Shown piece by piece: positions 15,391 to 21,741 of a stretch of 49,176 nucleotides of DNA (position 1 is the first letter of the stretch; every line of letters starts with the position of its first letter). The notes under the pieces are model-generated. The model had not been told where the DNA came from. It did no database searches and worked only from the letters and a program-made list of their open reading frames with translations. Source of the DNA: a virus. Both the position numbers and the translations under genes were made by a program. The stretch spans positions 1-49,176 of IMG/VR virus record IMGVR_UViG_3300009183_000127. One strand, 5' to 3'.

Positions 15391-15565
15391 CTAAAAAATA
15401 AAAAGCCCTCTGCCTAGCGCTGGGTATGGATCGAAGATAGAATATGCCTCTACAACGTAGACAGTTAGAATATTTCGGTATTCTTTAATGATATGCACAC
15501 TTATTCTCTAAATCGTGGGTTAGCACAGTTTGTATGTTCTGGGGATATTTAAAGACATACAATTT
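15391..15565 (+). other. Spacer with hairpins inside tRNA operon 1
   Basis: This 175-base stretch has no ORF or recognisable tRNA. It contains AGAATA/TATTCT around a TTTCGG loop (about 15473-15490) and an 8-pair TTGTATGT/ACATACAA stem just before tRNA-Pro. It may hold a small structured RNA or RNase processing sites. Confidence 0.4.
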
Positions 15566-15638
15566 CGGGATGTAGATCAGTTGGTAGATCGCCTGGTTTG
15601 GGACCAGGAGGCCCCAGGTTCGAGTCCTGGTATCCCGA
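15566..15638 (+). tRNA. tRNA-Pro (TGG)
   Basis: Anticodon loop TTTGGGA with stem CTGGT/ACCAG. Acceptor CGGGATG/TATCCCG. No encoded CCA. Confidence 0.95.
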
Positions 15639-15646
15639 CAGCCCCA

Positions 15647-15720
15647 AGAGGCTTAGCTCAATTGGTTAGAGCACATGCCTTATACGCATGCGGTCATGGG
15701 TTCGACTCCCATAGTCTCTA
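15647..15720 (+). tRNA. tRNA-Ile (TAT)
   Basis: Anticodon loop CTTATAC, so UAU, which reads the ATA codon directly. Acceptor AGAGGCT/AGTCTCT. ATA is normally read by lysidine-modified tRNA, so a phage UAU tRNA matters for ATA-rich genes. Confidence 0.92.
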
Positions 15721-15724
15721 CTTA

Positions 15725-15798
15725 GGTCCTTTAGCTCAGTAGGTTAGAGCAACTGACTCATAATCAGTAGGTCCACGGTTCGAGCCCGTGAGGGACCA
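15725..15798 (+). tRNA. tRNA with CAT anticodon (Met elongator or Ile2)
   Basis: Anticodon loop CTCATAA with stem CTGA/TCAG and acceptor GGTCCTT/AGGGACC. The body resembles lysidine-type tRNA-Ile2 of Bacteroidota about as well as elongator Met. The operon 1 leader has four ATA codons and no internal ATG, which favours Ile2 if the leader rule holds. Confidence 0.88.
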
Positions 15799-15814
15799 CA
15801 AAAATTACACATTC

Positions 15815-15898
15815 GCCCGGGTGGTGGAATTGGTAGTCACGCAGCACTTAAAATGCTGTAACCATTTGGTTGTACGGGTTCGATTCCCGTCCCGGGTA
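15815..15898 (+). tRNA. tRNA-Leu (TAA)
   Basis: Class II tRNA with anticodon loop CTTAAAA and acceptor GCCCGGG/CCCGGGT. It reads TTA and TTG. Confidence 0.95.
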
Positions 15899-15903
15899 CA
15901 TAT

Positions 15904-16008
15904 ATAAGAGTGGCGGAAGTGTGATCATTGCAATGATCCGATAGATAGACGCTAGGGTAATCTACCCGAGAATGAAAGTTCATATTGGTGCAAGTCCAAT
16001 CTCTTGTA
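15904..16008 (+). pseudogene. Degenerate or unusual class II tRNA-like element
   Basis: The acceptor ATAAGAG/CTCTTGT and T-arm ATTGG-TGCAAGT-CCAAT are good, and TGGCGGAAGT recalls the tRNA-Leu D-arm. The D-loop is interrupted by a perfect 16-base palindrome, GATCATTGCAATGATC (15923-15938). The anticodon loop would be TAATCTA, lacking U33. It ends 22 bases before the next ATG, so it may be a decayed tRNA, a processing signal or a tRNA mimic. Confidence 0.55.
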
Positions 16009-16018
16009 CTTTTTTGTT

Positions 16019-16027
16019 GATATATAC
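16019..16027 (+). promoter_or_regulatory. GATATATAC element
   Basis: A site three bases before the ATG at 16031, directly after the tRNA-like element. Confidence 0.4.
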
Positions 16028-16030
16028 TAT

Positions 16031-16882
16031 ATGCCAACATCAAGACCTTTCGCATATAATCCAACACAAGCAACAATTTCAGGAACTACAAACGTAGGTA
16101 CATTATGTGTAGGTGTATCTGCTTTAAACTATGGTGCAAAACCCGGGGGATTAACTTGGTGGATGGGTCCAGACGAGGATAATTCTTATATAATAGCTAA
16201 AGATGTACCCTCTGGAAACTTTCCAACTCAAGTAGGTAATATAGGCACTGTACAATTCTGGGGATGTACTAATACAGATGAAGCTTTTCGAATTACAGTA
16301 CAAATAATAAGCGGTACTACACAAGCATCTGCTTCAGCAGCTAATGATTGGTTAACAGCAAATAACTATTGGACTAACAGAAATCCATATCTTGCAGGTT
16401 TATATAAGACGACTTACTCTGGGTATTTTGCTGATAATGTTAGTTTCTTTGCAACTGCGACTCCCGCATCGGTAGGTGGAAATCCGGCAACATCAGTACA
16501 AACCACTTCTATATTTGAACCTTCTCAGAATGATGGAGAAAATTTCAGTTGTCAATGGTTAGGATATTTCAAACCAACCACCACAGAAACCTACACATTC
16601 TTTACTTCATCTGATGATGCCTCCTATGTTTGGGTTGGTAGTAATGCTGTTAGTGGATTCACTACAACAAACTCAACAGTTAATAACGGTGGATTACACG
16701 GTACAATCGAAAAATCTGGGACAATCGCTTTAACTTCGGGTGTTTATTATCCTATAAGAATACAATTTGGAGAGTTGAGTGGTGGTGACGTAATGACATT
16801 TAATTACTCAACTCCTACTATTACTAAAACGACTAATGTAACTGGATTGGTTTTCTATAATACATCAACTAATGGATTCTAA
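16031..16882 (+). CDS. PA14-like domain virion protein
   Basis: A 283-residue protein, probably a virion surface or fibre component. Residues about 170-270 form a PA14/GLEYA-like beta-barrel: QWLGYFKPTTTETYTFFTSSDDASYVWVG, then SGTIALTSGVYYPIRIQFGELSGGD, with the Asp-Asp and Asn/Gly loops that bind calcium and sugar in this family. The N-terminal half is a separate beta domain. ATG 16031 is chosen over an upstream start at 16004, which would lie in the tRNA-like element. It is likely a glycan-binding or adhesion protein. Confidence 0.7.
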   Translation: MPTSRPFAYNPTQATISGTTNVGTLCVGVSALNYGAKPGGLTWWMGPDEDNSYIIAKDVPSGNFPTQVGNIGTVQFWGCTNTDEAFRITVQIISGTTQASASAANDWLTANNYWTNRNPYLAGLYKTTYSGYFADNVSFFATATPASVGGNPATSVQTTSIFEPSQNDGENFSCQWLGYFKPTTTETYTFFTSSDDASYVWVGSNAVSGFTTTNSTVNNGGLHGTIEKSGTIALTSGVYYPIRIQFGELSGGDVMTFNYSTPTITKTTNVTGLVFYNTSTNGF

Positions 16883-16985
16883 TTGGATAATTAGATATAT
16901 AGAATGGATAAAAAACCTTGGAAGATATTATTGGGGTACCTGATAGAATAGATCACTTTAAGGAGTATTATAACTTAATAAAATA

Positions 16986-17828
16986 ATGGAAGAGTATAAA
17001 TTAAATGAATACAATGAGTTATTAATTAATTTTGTAATTGATGTAACTGATGAATACGGTAGCACTACCACACAACCTGCTAACCCAGAGACAGGTGTAA
17101 CTGTTATGGTTGGGTTGGTAGCTTTATTATCTAGGAGTGGTTTAAATGAAGCGGAACCAGTACTTAATTCTAAAACACCTAGTATAATAGATTCAACTGA
17201 TTATTTATCAAAACAGTCCTCAAGGGTAAATGAACAAGGACAAGCTGTTATTAACTTAGATAAAACTTTTCTTTCTACTGAAGCATATAGATTCTACCAA
17301 AACTATTATCAAAAGTATACAATAGCACTTAAAATTGTTATCGAAGTACCAAAAAGTGAAATATATGCTTCTTCAATTACTTCAGATAATATATTAGTTG
17401 AATGGACTGTTTCTAAATATTTACAATTTGATTCAATCAATTACTCAGAATACAATGACGACATATATCTGGAGTCGGCGGGAAATAATATCGTTGACTT
17501 TGTACAACTTCGTTCAACTTTAAAAACAGCTGAGGAGAGCTATCTTTTGATTAAAAAAAGATACGATTCTGAATTATTAGCCAGTACTACAGACTTAGAA
17601 TTACCAATAAGTGCTGTATATGAGCCTGCTTCATTTTCACAAGTAATTACACGCTTACTTGAGTTTCAAGAAGGGACATTACTACCAGGATTATCTCATG
17701 CTGAAAAATTAAATTTAGATGTTGAATATAAAAGATTAGACACTATTAACAAGCTAATTAATATAGTAACTGGTATGTATTCTGAGATCACTATTGAAGA
17801 TGGAGAAGGAATGCCTTATAGTGGATAA
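16986..17828 (+). CDS. Hypothetical, probably structural protein, 280 aa
   Basis: It follows the PA14 protein after a 100-base gap holding a GATATATAG element (16894) and a possible 15-codon ORF. The N-terminal half is beta-rich (LLINFVIDVTDEYGSTTT, KYTIALKIVIEVPKSE) and the C-terminal half helical, ending with a conserved-looking SHAEKLNLDVEYKRLDTINK. Its position suggests a virion accessory or chaperone protein. No family is recognised. Confidence 0.6.
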   Translation: MEEYKLNEYNELLINFVIDVTDEYGSTTTQPANPETGVTVMVGLVALLSRSGLNEAEPVLNSKTPSIIDSTDYLSKQSSRVNEQGQAVINLDKTFLSTEAYRFYQNYYQKYTIALKIVIEVPKSEIYASSITSDNILVEWTVSKYLQFDSINYSEYNDDIYLESAGNNIVDFVQLRSTLKTAEESYLLIKKRYDSELLASTTDLELPISAVYEPASFSQVITRLLEFQEGTLLPGLSHAEKLNLDVEYKRLDTINKLINIVTGMYSEITIEDGEGMPYSG

Positions 17829-17835
17829 AATATTA

Positions 17836-17844
17836 GATATATAG
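17836..17844 (+). promoter_or_regulatory. GATATATAG element
   Basis: A site 18 bases before the ATG at 17863, with an A-rich spacer. Confidence 0.4.
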
Positions 17845-17862
17845 ATTAAATAAAAAAAAGAA

Positions 17863-18141
17863 ATGAAACACCTTAAAAAATATCAAGATAACAATTCCAA
17901 AATTAACGAAGGATTTTGGGATTCACTTTTCGGAAAACCCACAGTTGACGATGCTGCTCACGATTCTCTTAGAGGTCAAGGATGGAGCCACAGGGGTAAG
18001 GACGAAGAAAACTATATCATGTTCCAGGGACAAAAATTTTATCCAGAGCAAATTCAATATGATGATGCTTATTCAACTAAACAAATACCAAGAGTAGAAG
18101 GAGATATGTTAATTGTAGCTAATCCAGCTTGGAGCATGTAA
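17863..18141 (+). CDS. Hypothetical protein with capsid-targeting-like N-terminus, 92 aa
   Basis: It begins MKHLKKYQDNNSKINEGFWD. The basic/aromatic start followed by I-N-E|G matches the T4 gp21 protease rule (L/I)-x-E|. The rest is a small polar domain ending in a VEGDMLIVANPAW strand. It is probably packaged in the head if the N-terminal signal is real. It is followed 18 bases later by another protein of the same type. Confidence 0.6.
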   Translation: MKHLKKYQDNNSKINEGFWDSLFGKPTVDDAAHDSLRGQGWSHRGKDEENYIMFQGQKFYPEQIQYDDAYSTKQIPRVEGDMLIVANPAWSM

Positions 18142-18159
18142 AAAATTAAATATAAAAAA

Positions 18160-18855
18160 ATGAAAATTAAAAGATTCAACGATTTTATTCTAGAAAATCA
18201 ATATTACAATCCTATTAACGAATCCGATATCGTACCAGGTGTACCTTATAATTTGGGTACCGATAGATCTGATAAGCTAGGTAACATGAAAGCTAATATA
18301 ATGACGGTTGATACAAATAGTAATGACACAATTATTGGCTTTAGTAAAGGTGGTGAAAGTCCTAAAAGTGTATCAATTTACTTTCCTTCCTCTAATTATG
18401 CTGATAAGAAGACTCCCCCTGAATTAAAGCAGGGAAAATCATACGCTTACATATATGAAAGAGTCGATGGGGATGATAGGTATCCTGCAGCAATTACTAA
18501 AATGGAAGATTTTGACGCAGATAAATCCAGCGGTCAATTATATAATGCTTCAAATTCTATAGATCTACTTGCAAATTTTATGGAAAGATCCGGTATTTGC
18601 ATCGATTCTACTGCAGGCACAAATCTAGCAAAAGTTATAACTACTCTTCTATTGTCTCCTACTTATAATACTACGGTAACTGATACATTTAAAAAATTCG
18701 CGAAGAAGATCAGTAAAGAAATTACAATAAAAGGATTCATTCCTAAAATGGCCAAACAGTTTGGTGATAGCGGAACTAAACAAGATCCAGGAATGAAATC
18801 ATTCGTAGAAGAATTTCCAAAAAGTTATGCTGCTCTTTCCCCTAAAAAAGCATAA
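18160..18855 (+). CDS. Hypothetical protein with capsid-targeting-like N-terminus, 231 aa
   Basis: It begins MKIKRFNDFILENQYYNP and then INESD, giving two candidate cleavage sites (ILE|N, INE|S). The body has a beta-rich half (residues 30-125) and a helical half with many Lys (KKFAKKISKEITIKGFIPK). There is no enzyme motif. It is probably an internal virion protein. The strong terminator at 18876-18904 ends the unit. Confidence 0.6.
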   Translation: MKIKRFNDFILENQYYNPINESDIVPGVPYNLGTDRSDKLGNMKANIMTVDTNSNDTIIGFSKGGESPKSVSIYFPSSNYADKKTPPELKQGKSYAYIYERVDGDDRYPAAITKMEDFDADKSSGQLYNASNSIDLLANFMERSGICIDSTAGTNLAKVITTLLLSPTYNTTVTDTFKKFAKKISKEITIKGFIPKMAKQFGDSGTKQDPGMKSFVEEFPKSYAALSPKKA

Positions 18856-18875
18856 GGGTGTGAAACATTAAACTA

Positions 18876-18904
18876 AAAAGCCAGCTATATAGCTGGCTTT
18901 TTTT
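18876..18904. terminator. Bidirectional intrinsic terminator
   Basis: GCCAGCTA and TAGCTGGC form an 8-pair stem flanked by an A-run and a T-run. It serves the forward gene ending at 18855 and the reverse gene ending at 18903. Confidence 0.9.
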
Positions 18905-19415
18905 ATTGCTCTTTATATTCAGATATGGAGCATATCTTGTTATAATGCCATCCAACCATATATTCTCTATAGAATACGCCATCTTTGAATAGAGTATAAA
19001 TCTCTTGGACAGTTCCATCGTCCTGAGTTTGAACCTCATATTCATATCTGTCGTATCTTACCTGTTTAAGGAAACTATCGTAATATGAATCTACTGTGCT
19101 CTTTATCATAATTGGCTCATATAGCATATCGTCTTCTGTATAAAGATCCCATTCCACACCGGGAGCAAAAACTCCAATATAGCTTTCATCCTTCTTAGTA
19201 ATAAATTTTTTCCATAGCTTAGGATTCCCTACTACGCTTAAGAATTTACCTCTTAGTTCCGGTTGATCGTAAAATGGATAGTAAGCATCGCCTCTCAATT
19301 TGCTAGCTCCAGCCATTGTGTTGTTGAAAGATTCTATGCCTTCATTCTGCGATAAAGCGGTTACACTTGTTCCTAGTATGAATAGGAAAATAAATGCTAA
19401 TTTTAGATTTTTCAT
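18903..19415 (-). CDS. Secreted protein with signal peptide, 170 aa
   Basis: The N-terminus MKNLKLAFIFLFILGTSV is a clear signal peptide, with likely cleavage in VTALS|QNEG. The AxS|Q site fits the Q+1 preference of signal peptidase I substrates in Bacteroidota. The mature 145 residues are aromatic- and Asp-rich with VVGNPKLWKKFITKKDESYIG and an EYEVQTQDDGTVQEIYTLFKDG strand pair. It would be exported to the periplasm or beyond, a reasonable place for superinfection exclusion or envelope change. It is a single minus-strand gene with its own -7 element. Confidence 0.75.
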   Translation of the reverse strand: MKNLKLAFIFLFILGTSVTALSQNEGIESFNNTMAGASKLRGDAYYPFYDQPELRGKFLSVVGNPKLWKKFITKKDESYIGVFAPGVEWDLYTEDDMLYEPIMIKSTVDSYYDSFLKQVRYDRYEYEVQTQDDGTVQEIYTLFKDGVFYREYMVGWHYNKICSISEYKEQ

Positions 19416-19441
19416 AGATCATTGTATTATTGTTACAGATT

Positions 19442-19449
19442 CAAATATA
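19442..19449 (-). promoter_or_regulatory. Host-type -7 element for the secreted protein gene
   Basis: On the minus strand this reads TATATTTG (TAnnTTTG), 27 bases before the ATG. A TCTG sits about 21 bases further upstream, a weak -33 match. It suggests early expression by host RNA polymerase. Confidence 0.5.
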
Positions 19450-19514
19450 GATCAGAAATTTAGATAATTCCAGATGATTTCACATTTTTATTTTTTTTAA
19501 TAGAAACTTTTTTG

Positions 19515-19522
19515 TACTTTTG
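19515..19522 (+). promoter_or_regulatory. Host-type -7 element of tRNA operon 2
   Basis: TACTTTTG (TAnnTTTG), 33 bases before the leader ATG. A T-run lies at the -33 position. A GGTATATAATAA element follows at 19524. Confidence 0.5.
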
Positions 19523-19554
19523 AGGTATATAATAAAAAAAGAACAAAGCTTTCA

Positions 19555-19644
19555 ATGAAACACTTTTTAAATATCGCAATAGATTTTCAACTTCATAAAG
19601 AAGATGACCTTCTAGAGGATACAATTAAGTGTCAGAGGAAATAA
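19555..19644 (+). CDS. Leader peptide of tRNA operon 2 (29 aa)
   Basis: A 29-codon ORF. Residues 16-22 are EDDLLED, codons GAA GAT GAC CTT CTA GAG GAT. They contain only Glu, Asp and Leu, which are the elongator tRNAs of this operon (Glu-TTC, Asp-GTC, Leu-TAG); the fourth tRNA is the initiator. The two Leu codons in the run are CTN, as needed for Leu-TAG, whereas operon 1 with Leu-TAA uses TTA in its leader. The last codons overlap the predicted antiterminator strand. Confidence 0.72.
   Translation: MKHFLNIAIDFQLHKEDDLLEDTIKCQRK
19632..19638 (+). promoter_or_regulatory. Predicted antiterminator strand, tRNA operon 2
   Basis: TCAGAGG, within leader codons 26-28, is identical to the terminator 3' arm and so fully complementary to CCTCTGA at 19669-19675. 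A ribosome near the stop would mask it, while one stalled in the EDDLLED run would leave it mostly free. Confidence 0.6.
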
Positions 19645-19665
19645 ATTTATATAACGATATAATTT

Positions 19666-19697
19666 AAACCTCTGATAACCTCAGAGGTTTTTTTGTT
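19666..19697 (+). terminator. Attenuator terminator, tRNA operon 2
   Basis: AAACCTCTGA and TCAGAGGTTT form a perfect 10-pair stem with a five-base loop, followed by a T-run. Confidence 0.9.
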
Positions 19698-19702
19698 TTA
19701 TA

Positions 19703-19714
19703 TGTTCTTTGAAA
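19703..19714 (+). promoter_or_regulatory. boxA-like sequence, tRNA operon 2
   Basis: TGTTCTTTGAAA, four bases before tRNA-Glu. It is the counterpart of the boxA-like sites in operons 1 and 3. Confidence 0.45.
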
Positions 19715-19718
19715 TTAC

Positions 19719-19790
19719 GCTGCCATCGTCTAACGGTTAGGACCTATGGTTTTCATCCATAAAATCGGAGTTCGATTCTCCGTGGCAGTA
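19719..19790 (+). tRNA. tRNA-Glu (TTC)
   Basis: Anticodon loop TTTTCAT with stem TATGG/CCATA. Acceptor GCTGCCA/TGGCAGT. Confidence 0.94.
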
Positions 19791-19801
19791 CAAAAAATTA
19801 A

Positions 19802-19876
19802 GGTCCCGTAGTTAAACGGCTATAATGCTGCCCTGTCACGGCAGAGTTCGGAGTTCGATTCTCCGCGGGACCGCCA
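19802..19876 (+). tRNA. tRNA-Asp (GTC)
   Basis: Anticodon loop CTGTCAC. Acceptor GGTCCCG/CGGGACC is perfect, followed by G and an encoded CCA. Confidence 0.95.
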
Positions 19877-19881
19877 TATAT

Positions 19882-19954
<73 letters not shown>

Positions 19955-19958
19955 CTAA

Positions 19959-20037
19959 GCCCAGGTGGTGAAATGGTATACACGCTAGATTTAGGATCTA
20001 GTGCGAAAGCGTGAGGGTTCGAGTCCCTCCCTGGGTA
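19959..20037 (+). tRNA. tRNA-Leu (TAG)
   Basis: Class II tRNA with anticodon loop TTTAGGA and acceptor GCCCAGG/CCTGGGT. It reads CTN codons. The HAD gene begins two bases downstream. Confidence 0.95.
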
Positions 20038-20039
20038 CT

Positions 20040-20609
20040 ATGAAAATTATATTTTTAGATCATGATGGAGTAATTTGTCTTTCCCAACAATTTGGAGGAC
20101 GTTACAAAAAGCAGGCTAAAGCTAGAAAAAAGCTTTCGCAGGATGTAATGAGTTTTCATGTAGGAGCTAGATTTGATAACTTCGACAAGAAAGCAATAAA
20201 GGTTTTAAATTTAATTCTAGAAGAGACTGGAGCTGAAATAGTTGTTTCTTCAGATTGGAAGGTCTGGGCAACAATAGAGGAAATGGGAGAATACTATGAA
20301 CAACAAGGAATAATTAAAAAACCTATAGATTTCACACCAAGAGAATATCCTTACACAGAAAACCAAGAATGGCATCCAGACTGGGATTTAGAAGCATCAA
20401 GAACTTTAGAAATCCAAGAATGGTTAAAGGCCCATTCCGGAGTTACTCATTGGGTAGCAATAGATGATTTAGATATGAGCTTTAAAGAAGTATCTAATAA
20501 TAGAAGCGGTACTGGATGGGGATTAACAAACTTTGTACACACTCCTAGCATTATGCAAGGGATTAAGCAATCAGGAATAAAAGAAAAAGTTTTAAAATTT
20601 TTGAAATAA
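20040..20609 (+). CDS. HAD-like phosphatase of the RNA-repair-associated type
   Basis: The 189-residue protein begins MKIIFLDHDGVICLS, the HAD motif I with D7 as nucleophile and D9 as acid/base. VVSSDWKVW (about residues 67-75) is motif II and HWVAIDDLDM is the motif IV acidic pair. The W/K pattern and the EIQEWLKAHSGVTHWVAIDD end match HAD domains found in RNA-repair multi-domain proteins, where they are thought to clean 3'-phosphate or cyclic ends. ATG 20040 is two bases after tRNA-Leu and is preferred to an in-frame start inside the tRNA. Co-transcription with tRNAs supports a tRNA-repair role, which is inferred. Confidence 0.75.
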   Translation: MKIIFLDHDGVICLSQQFGGRYKKQAKARKKLSQDVMSFHVGARFDNFDKKAIKVLNLILEETGAEIVVSSDWKVWATIEEMGEYYEQQGIIKKPIDFTPREYPYTENQEWHPDWDLEASRTLEIQEWLKAHSGVTHWVAIDDLDMSFKEVSNNRSGTGWGLTNFVHTPSIMQGIKQSGIKEKVLKFLK

Positions 20610-20644
20610 TTTGAAAAACATTTTTTTATTTAAAAAAGATATTG

Positions 20645-20652
20645 TACTTTTA
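20645..20652 (+). promoter_or_regulatory. Host-type -7-like element of tRNA operon 3
   Basis: TACTTTTA, one base from TAnnTTTG, 39 bases before the leader ATG. It lies in the same context (GTACTTTT) as the operon 2 element. Confidence 0.4.
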
Positions 20653-20672
20653 CGAAACTATTCTGGAAACAG

Positions 20673-20681
20673 GATATATAA
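20673..20681 (+). promoter_or_regulatory. GATATATAA element before leader 3
   Basis: A site nine bases before the leader ATG at 20691. The same motif occurs before the operon 1 leader (15054). Confidence 0.4.
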
Positions 20682-20690
20682 TAAAGAAAA

Positions 20691-20798
20691 ATGAAAAACT
20701 GTAGTAAACATAACATCAATCGCATGATCAGTCAGATTAATGGCTGCTATCAAACGGTGGCGTTTTGGGCAAAGGGGAAAGAACCCGATCGAAGCTAA
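20691..20798 (+). CDS. Leader peptide of tRNA operon 3 (35 aa)
   Basis: In the first 30 codons every amino acid is one whose tRNA is encoded in this operon, and all 16 (Phe, Lys, Trp, Arg, Cys, Ser, Ile, Val, Asn, Tyr, Gly, Ala, Met, His, Thr, Gln) occur at least once. Leu, Asp, Glu and Pro, whose tRNAs are in operons 1 and 2, are absent until codon 31. Isoacceptor choice also fits: Ser AGT, Ile ATC/ATT and Arg CGC match Ser-GCT, Ile-GAT and Arg-ACG. A 35-residue peptide with two Cys, one His and one Trp is otherwise unusual. The end overlaps the predicted antiterminator strand. Confidence 0.78.
   Translation: MKNCSKHNINRMISQINGCYQTVAFWAKGKEPDRS
20789..20796 (+). promoter_or_regulatory. Predicted antiterminator strand, tRNA operon 3
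   Basis: TCGAAGCT, reaching the leader stop codon, can pair with GGCTTTGA (20831-20838) of the terminator 5' arm (8 pairs, two of them G-U). Its position relative to the stop matches operons 1 and 2. Confidence 0.5.
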
Positions 20799-20826
20799 TA
20801 CAGAAAATCATATTTAGATATTTCGG

Positions 20827-20861
20827 AAAAGGCTTTGATTCACATCAAAGCCTTTTTTTTT
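20827..20861 (+). terminator. Attenuator terminator, tRNA operon 3
   Basis: AAAAGGCTTTGA and TCAAAGCCTTTT form a perfect 12-pair stem followed by T residues. Confidence 0.92.
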
Positions 20862-20872
20862 GTTCTTTGACA
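20861..20872 (+). promoter_or_regulatory. boxA-like sequence, tRNA operon 3
   Basis: TGTTCTTTGACA, identical over 12 bases to the operon 1 site, 14 bases before tRNA-Phe. Confidence 0.5.
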
Positions 20873-20886
20873 TACTGGAAAAAAAT

Positions 20887-20959
20887 GGTACCGTAGCTCA
20901 GTCGGTAGAGCACTAGACTGAAAATCTAGGTGTCGCCGGTTCGATTCCGGCCGGTACCA
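20887..20959 (+). tRNA. tRNA-Phe (GAA)
   Basis: Anticodon loop CTGAAAA with stem CTAGA/TCTAG. Acceptor GGTACCG/CGGTACC. A 10-pair AATACTAAAC/GTTTAGTATT inverted repeat fills the spacer to tRNA-Lys. Confidence 0.96.
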
Positions 20960-21030
20960 CAATACTAAACAAGAAATTGTCTCACTAAACTAATCATGTT
21001 TAGTATTACAAAAACAAGTTTAGTAACAAT

Positions 21031-21103
21031 GATCTCGTAGCTCAGCTGGTAGAGCACCGCACTTTTAATGCGGGAGTCGAGGGTTCGAGCCCCTCCGGGA
21101 TCA
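21031..21103 (+). tRNA. tRNA-Lys (TTT)
   Basis: Anticodon loop CTTTTAA with stem CCGCA/TGCGG. Acceptor GATCTCG/CGGGATC. Confidence 0.96.
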
Positions 21104-21109
21104 CTATAC

Positions 21110-21182
21110 ACATCGGTAGCTCAGTTGGTAGAGCACCAGTCTCCAAAACTGGGTGTCGTAGGTTCGAGTCCTACCCTTTGTG
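21110..21182 (+). tRNA. tRNA-Trp (CCA)
   Basis: Anticodon loop CTCCAAA. The acceptor ACATCGG/CCTTTGT has two adjacent mismatches, unusual in this set, but D-, anticodon and T-arms are regular. Confidence 0.9.
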
Positions 21183-21190
21183 CAAAATAA

Positions 21191-21263
21191 GGCTCTATAG
21201 TTCAATGGATTAGAATAGATCACTACGGATGATCTGATCCTGGTTCGAATCCAGGTGGAGCCT
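21191..21263 (+). tRNA. tRNA-Arg (ACG)
   Basis: Anticodon loop CTACGGA with stem GATCA/TGATC. Acceptor GGCTCTA/TGGAGCC. It reads CGT, CGC and CGA after A-to-I editing at position 34. Confidence 0.92.
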
Positions 21264-21274
21264 CAAATAAATAA

Positions 21275-21346
21275 GGTCGTGTGGTCGAGTGGTTTAGGCA
21301 CTAGTCTGCAAAACTAGTTATACTGGTTCGATTCCAGTCACGACCT
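21275..21346 (+). tRNA. tRNA-Cys (GCA)
   Basis: Anticodon loop CTGCAAA. Acceptor GGTCGTG/CACGACC is perfect. Confidence 0.96.
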
Positions 21347-21363
21347 CAAAAAAATTTAAAAAT

Positions 21364-21501
21364 ATGACGATAGAAAGCAGAATAGTAGCAAGAGGAAGTT
21401 TCCCCTCTAGTAAAGAAAACTTAAGAAGAGAAACAATAAAATTTAAACACACCGAAAGATTGATAAAAAGAATCAGAAGGTTAATTAAAAAAGGAAAGTA
21501 A
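21364..21501 (+). CDS. Small basic protein inside the tRNA operon, 45 aa
   Basis: A 45-codon ORF (MTIESRIVARGSFPSSKENL...). The C-terminal half is a strongly basic helix with many Arg and Lys and a KKGK end. Its last nine bases overlap the 5' end of tRNA-Ser, so RNase P cleavage of that tRNA would cut the mRNA at its stop codon. The basic helix suggests RNA binding. Confidence 0.55.
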   Translation: MTIESRIVARGSFPSSKENLRRETIKFKHTERLIKRIRRLIKKGK

Positions 21502-21578
21502 TCTCAGATGGTGACGGGGCTCGCCTGCTAAGCGAAGCGTACTTTAATTGGTATTTGGTTCGATTCCAATTCTTTCCG
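21493..21578 (+). tRNA. tRNA-Ser (GCT)
   Basis: Class II tRNA with anticodon loop CTGCTAA. Acceptor GGAAAGT/TCTTTCC has one mismatch and the top T-stem pair is weak. It reads AGT and AGC. The 5' end overlaps the small ORF. Confidence 0.82.
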
Positions 21579-21584
21579 CAACAT

Positions 21585-21661
21585 TGACATATAGCTCAGT
21601 TGGTTAGAGCGTTGATCTGATACGTCAAAGGCCGAAGGTTCGAATCCTTCTATGTCAACCA
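21585..21661 (+). tRNA. tRNA-Ile (GAT)
   Basis: Anticodon loop CTGATAC. Acceptor TGACATA/TATGTCA is perfect and CCA is encoded. It reads ATC and ATT. Confidence 0.95.
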
Positions 21662-21666
21662 CATTT

Positions 21667-21739
21667 AGTCTCTTAGCTCAGTTGGTAGAGCGTTTGGTTT
21701 ACATCCAAAATGTCGGGGGTTCGAATCCCTCAGGGACTA
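21667..21739 (+). tRNA. tRNA-Val (TAC)
   Basis: Anticodon loop TTTACAT. Acceptor AGTCTCT/AGGGACT. Confidence 0.95.
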
Positions 21740-21741
21740 CA

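Noticed and set aside
15530-16076. Open frames overlapping the tRNA genes of operon 1 on both strands
   Set aside because: They run through tRNA-Pro, -Ile, -Met and -Leu; the translations include typical tRNA-derived strings and no protein signature.
16904-16951. A 15-codon ORF after a GATATATAG element, considered as another leader peptide
   Set aside because: No terminator or RNA gene follows it, and codon content shows no pattern; it may be chance.
17150-17170. A GAAGCGG match considered as a fifth Y-like RNA
   Set aside because: It lies inside a coding gene, lacks the TTAC block at the right distance and has no P1/P2 pairing.
20040-20609. Longer start of the HAD gene at 20001
   Set aside because: It would place 13 codons inside tRNA-Leu; ATG 20040 gives the normal HAD N-terminus.
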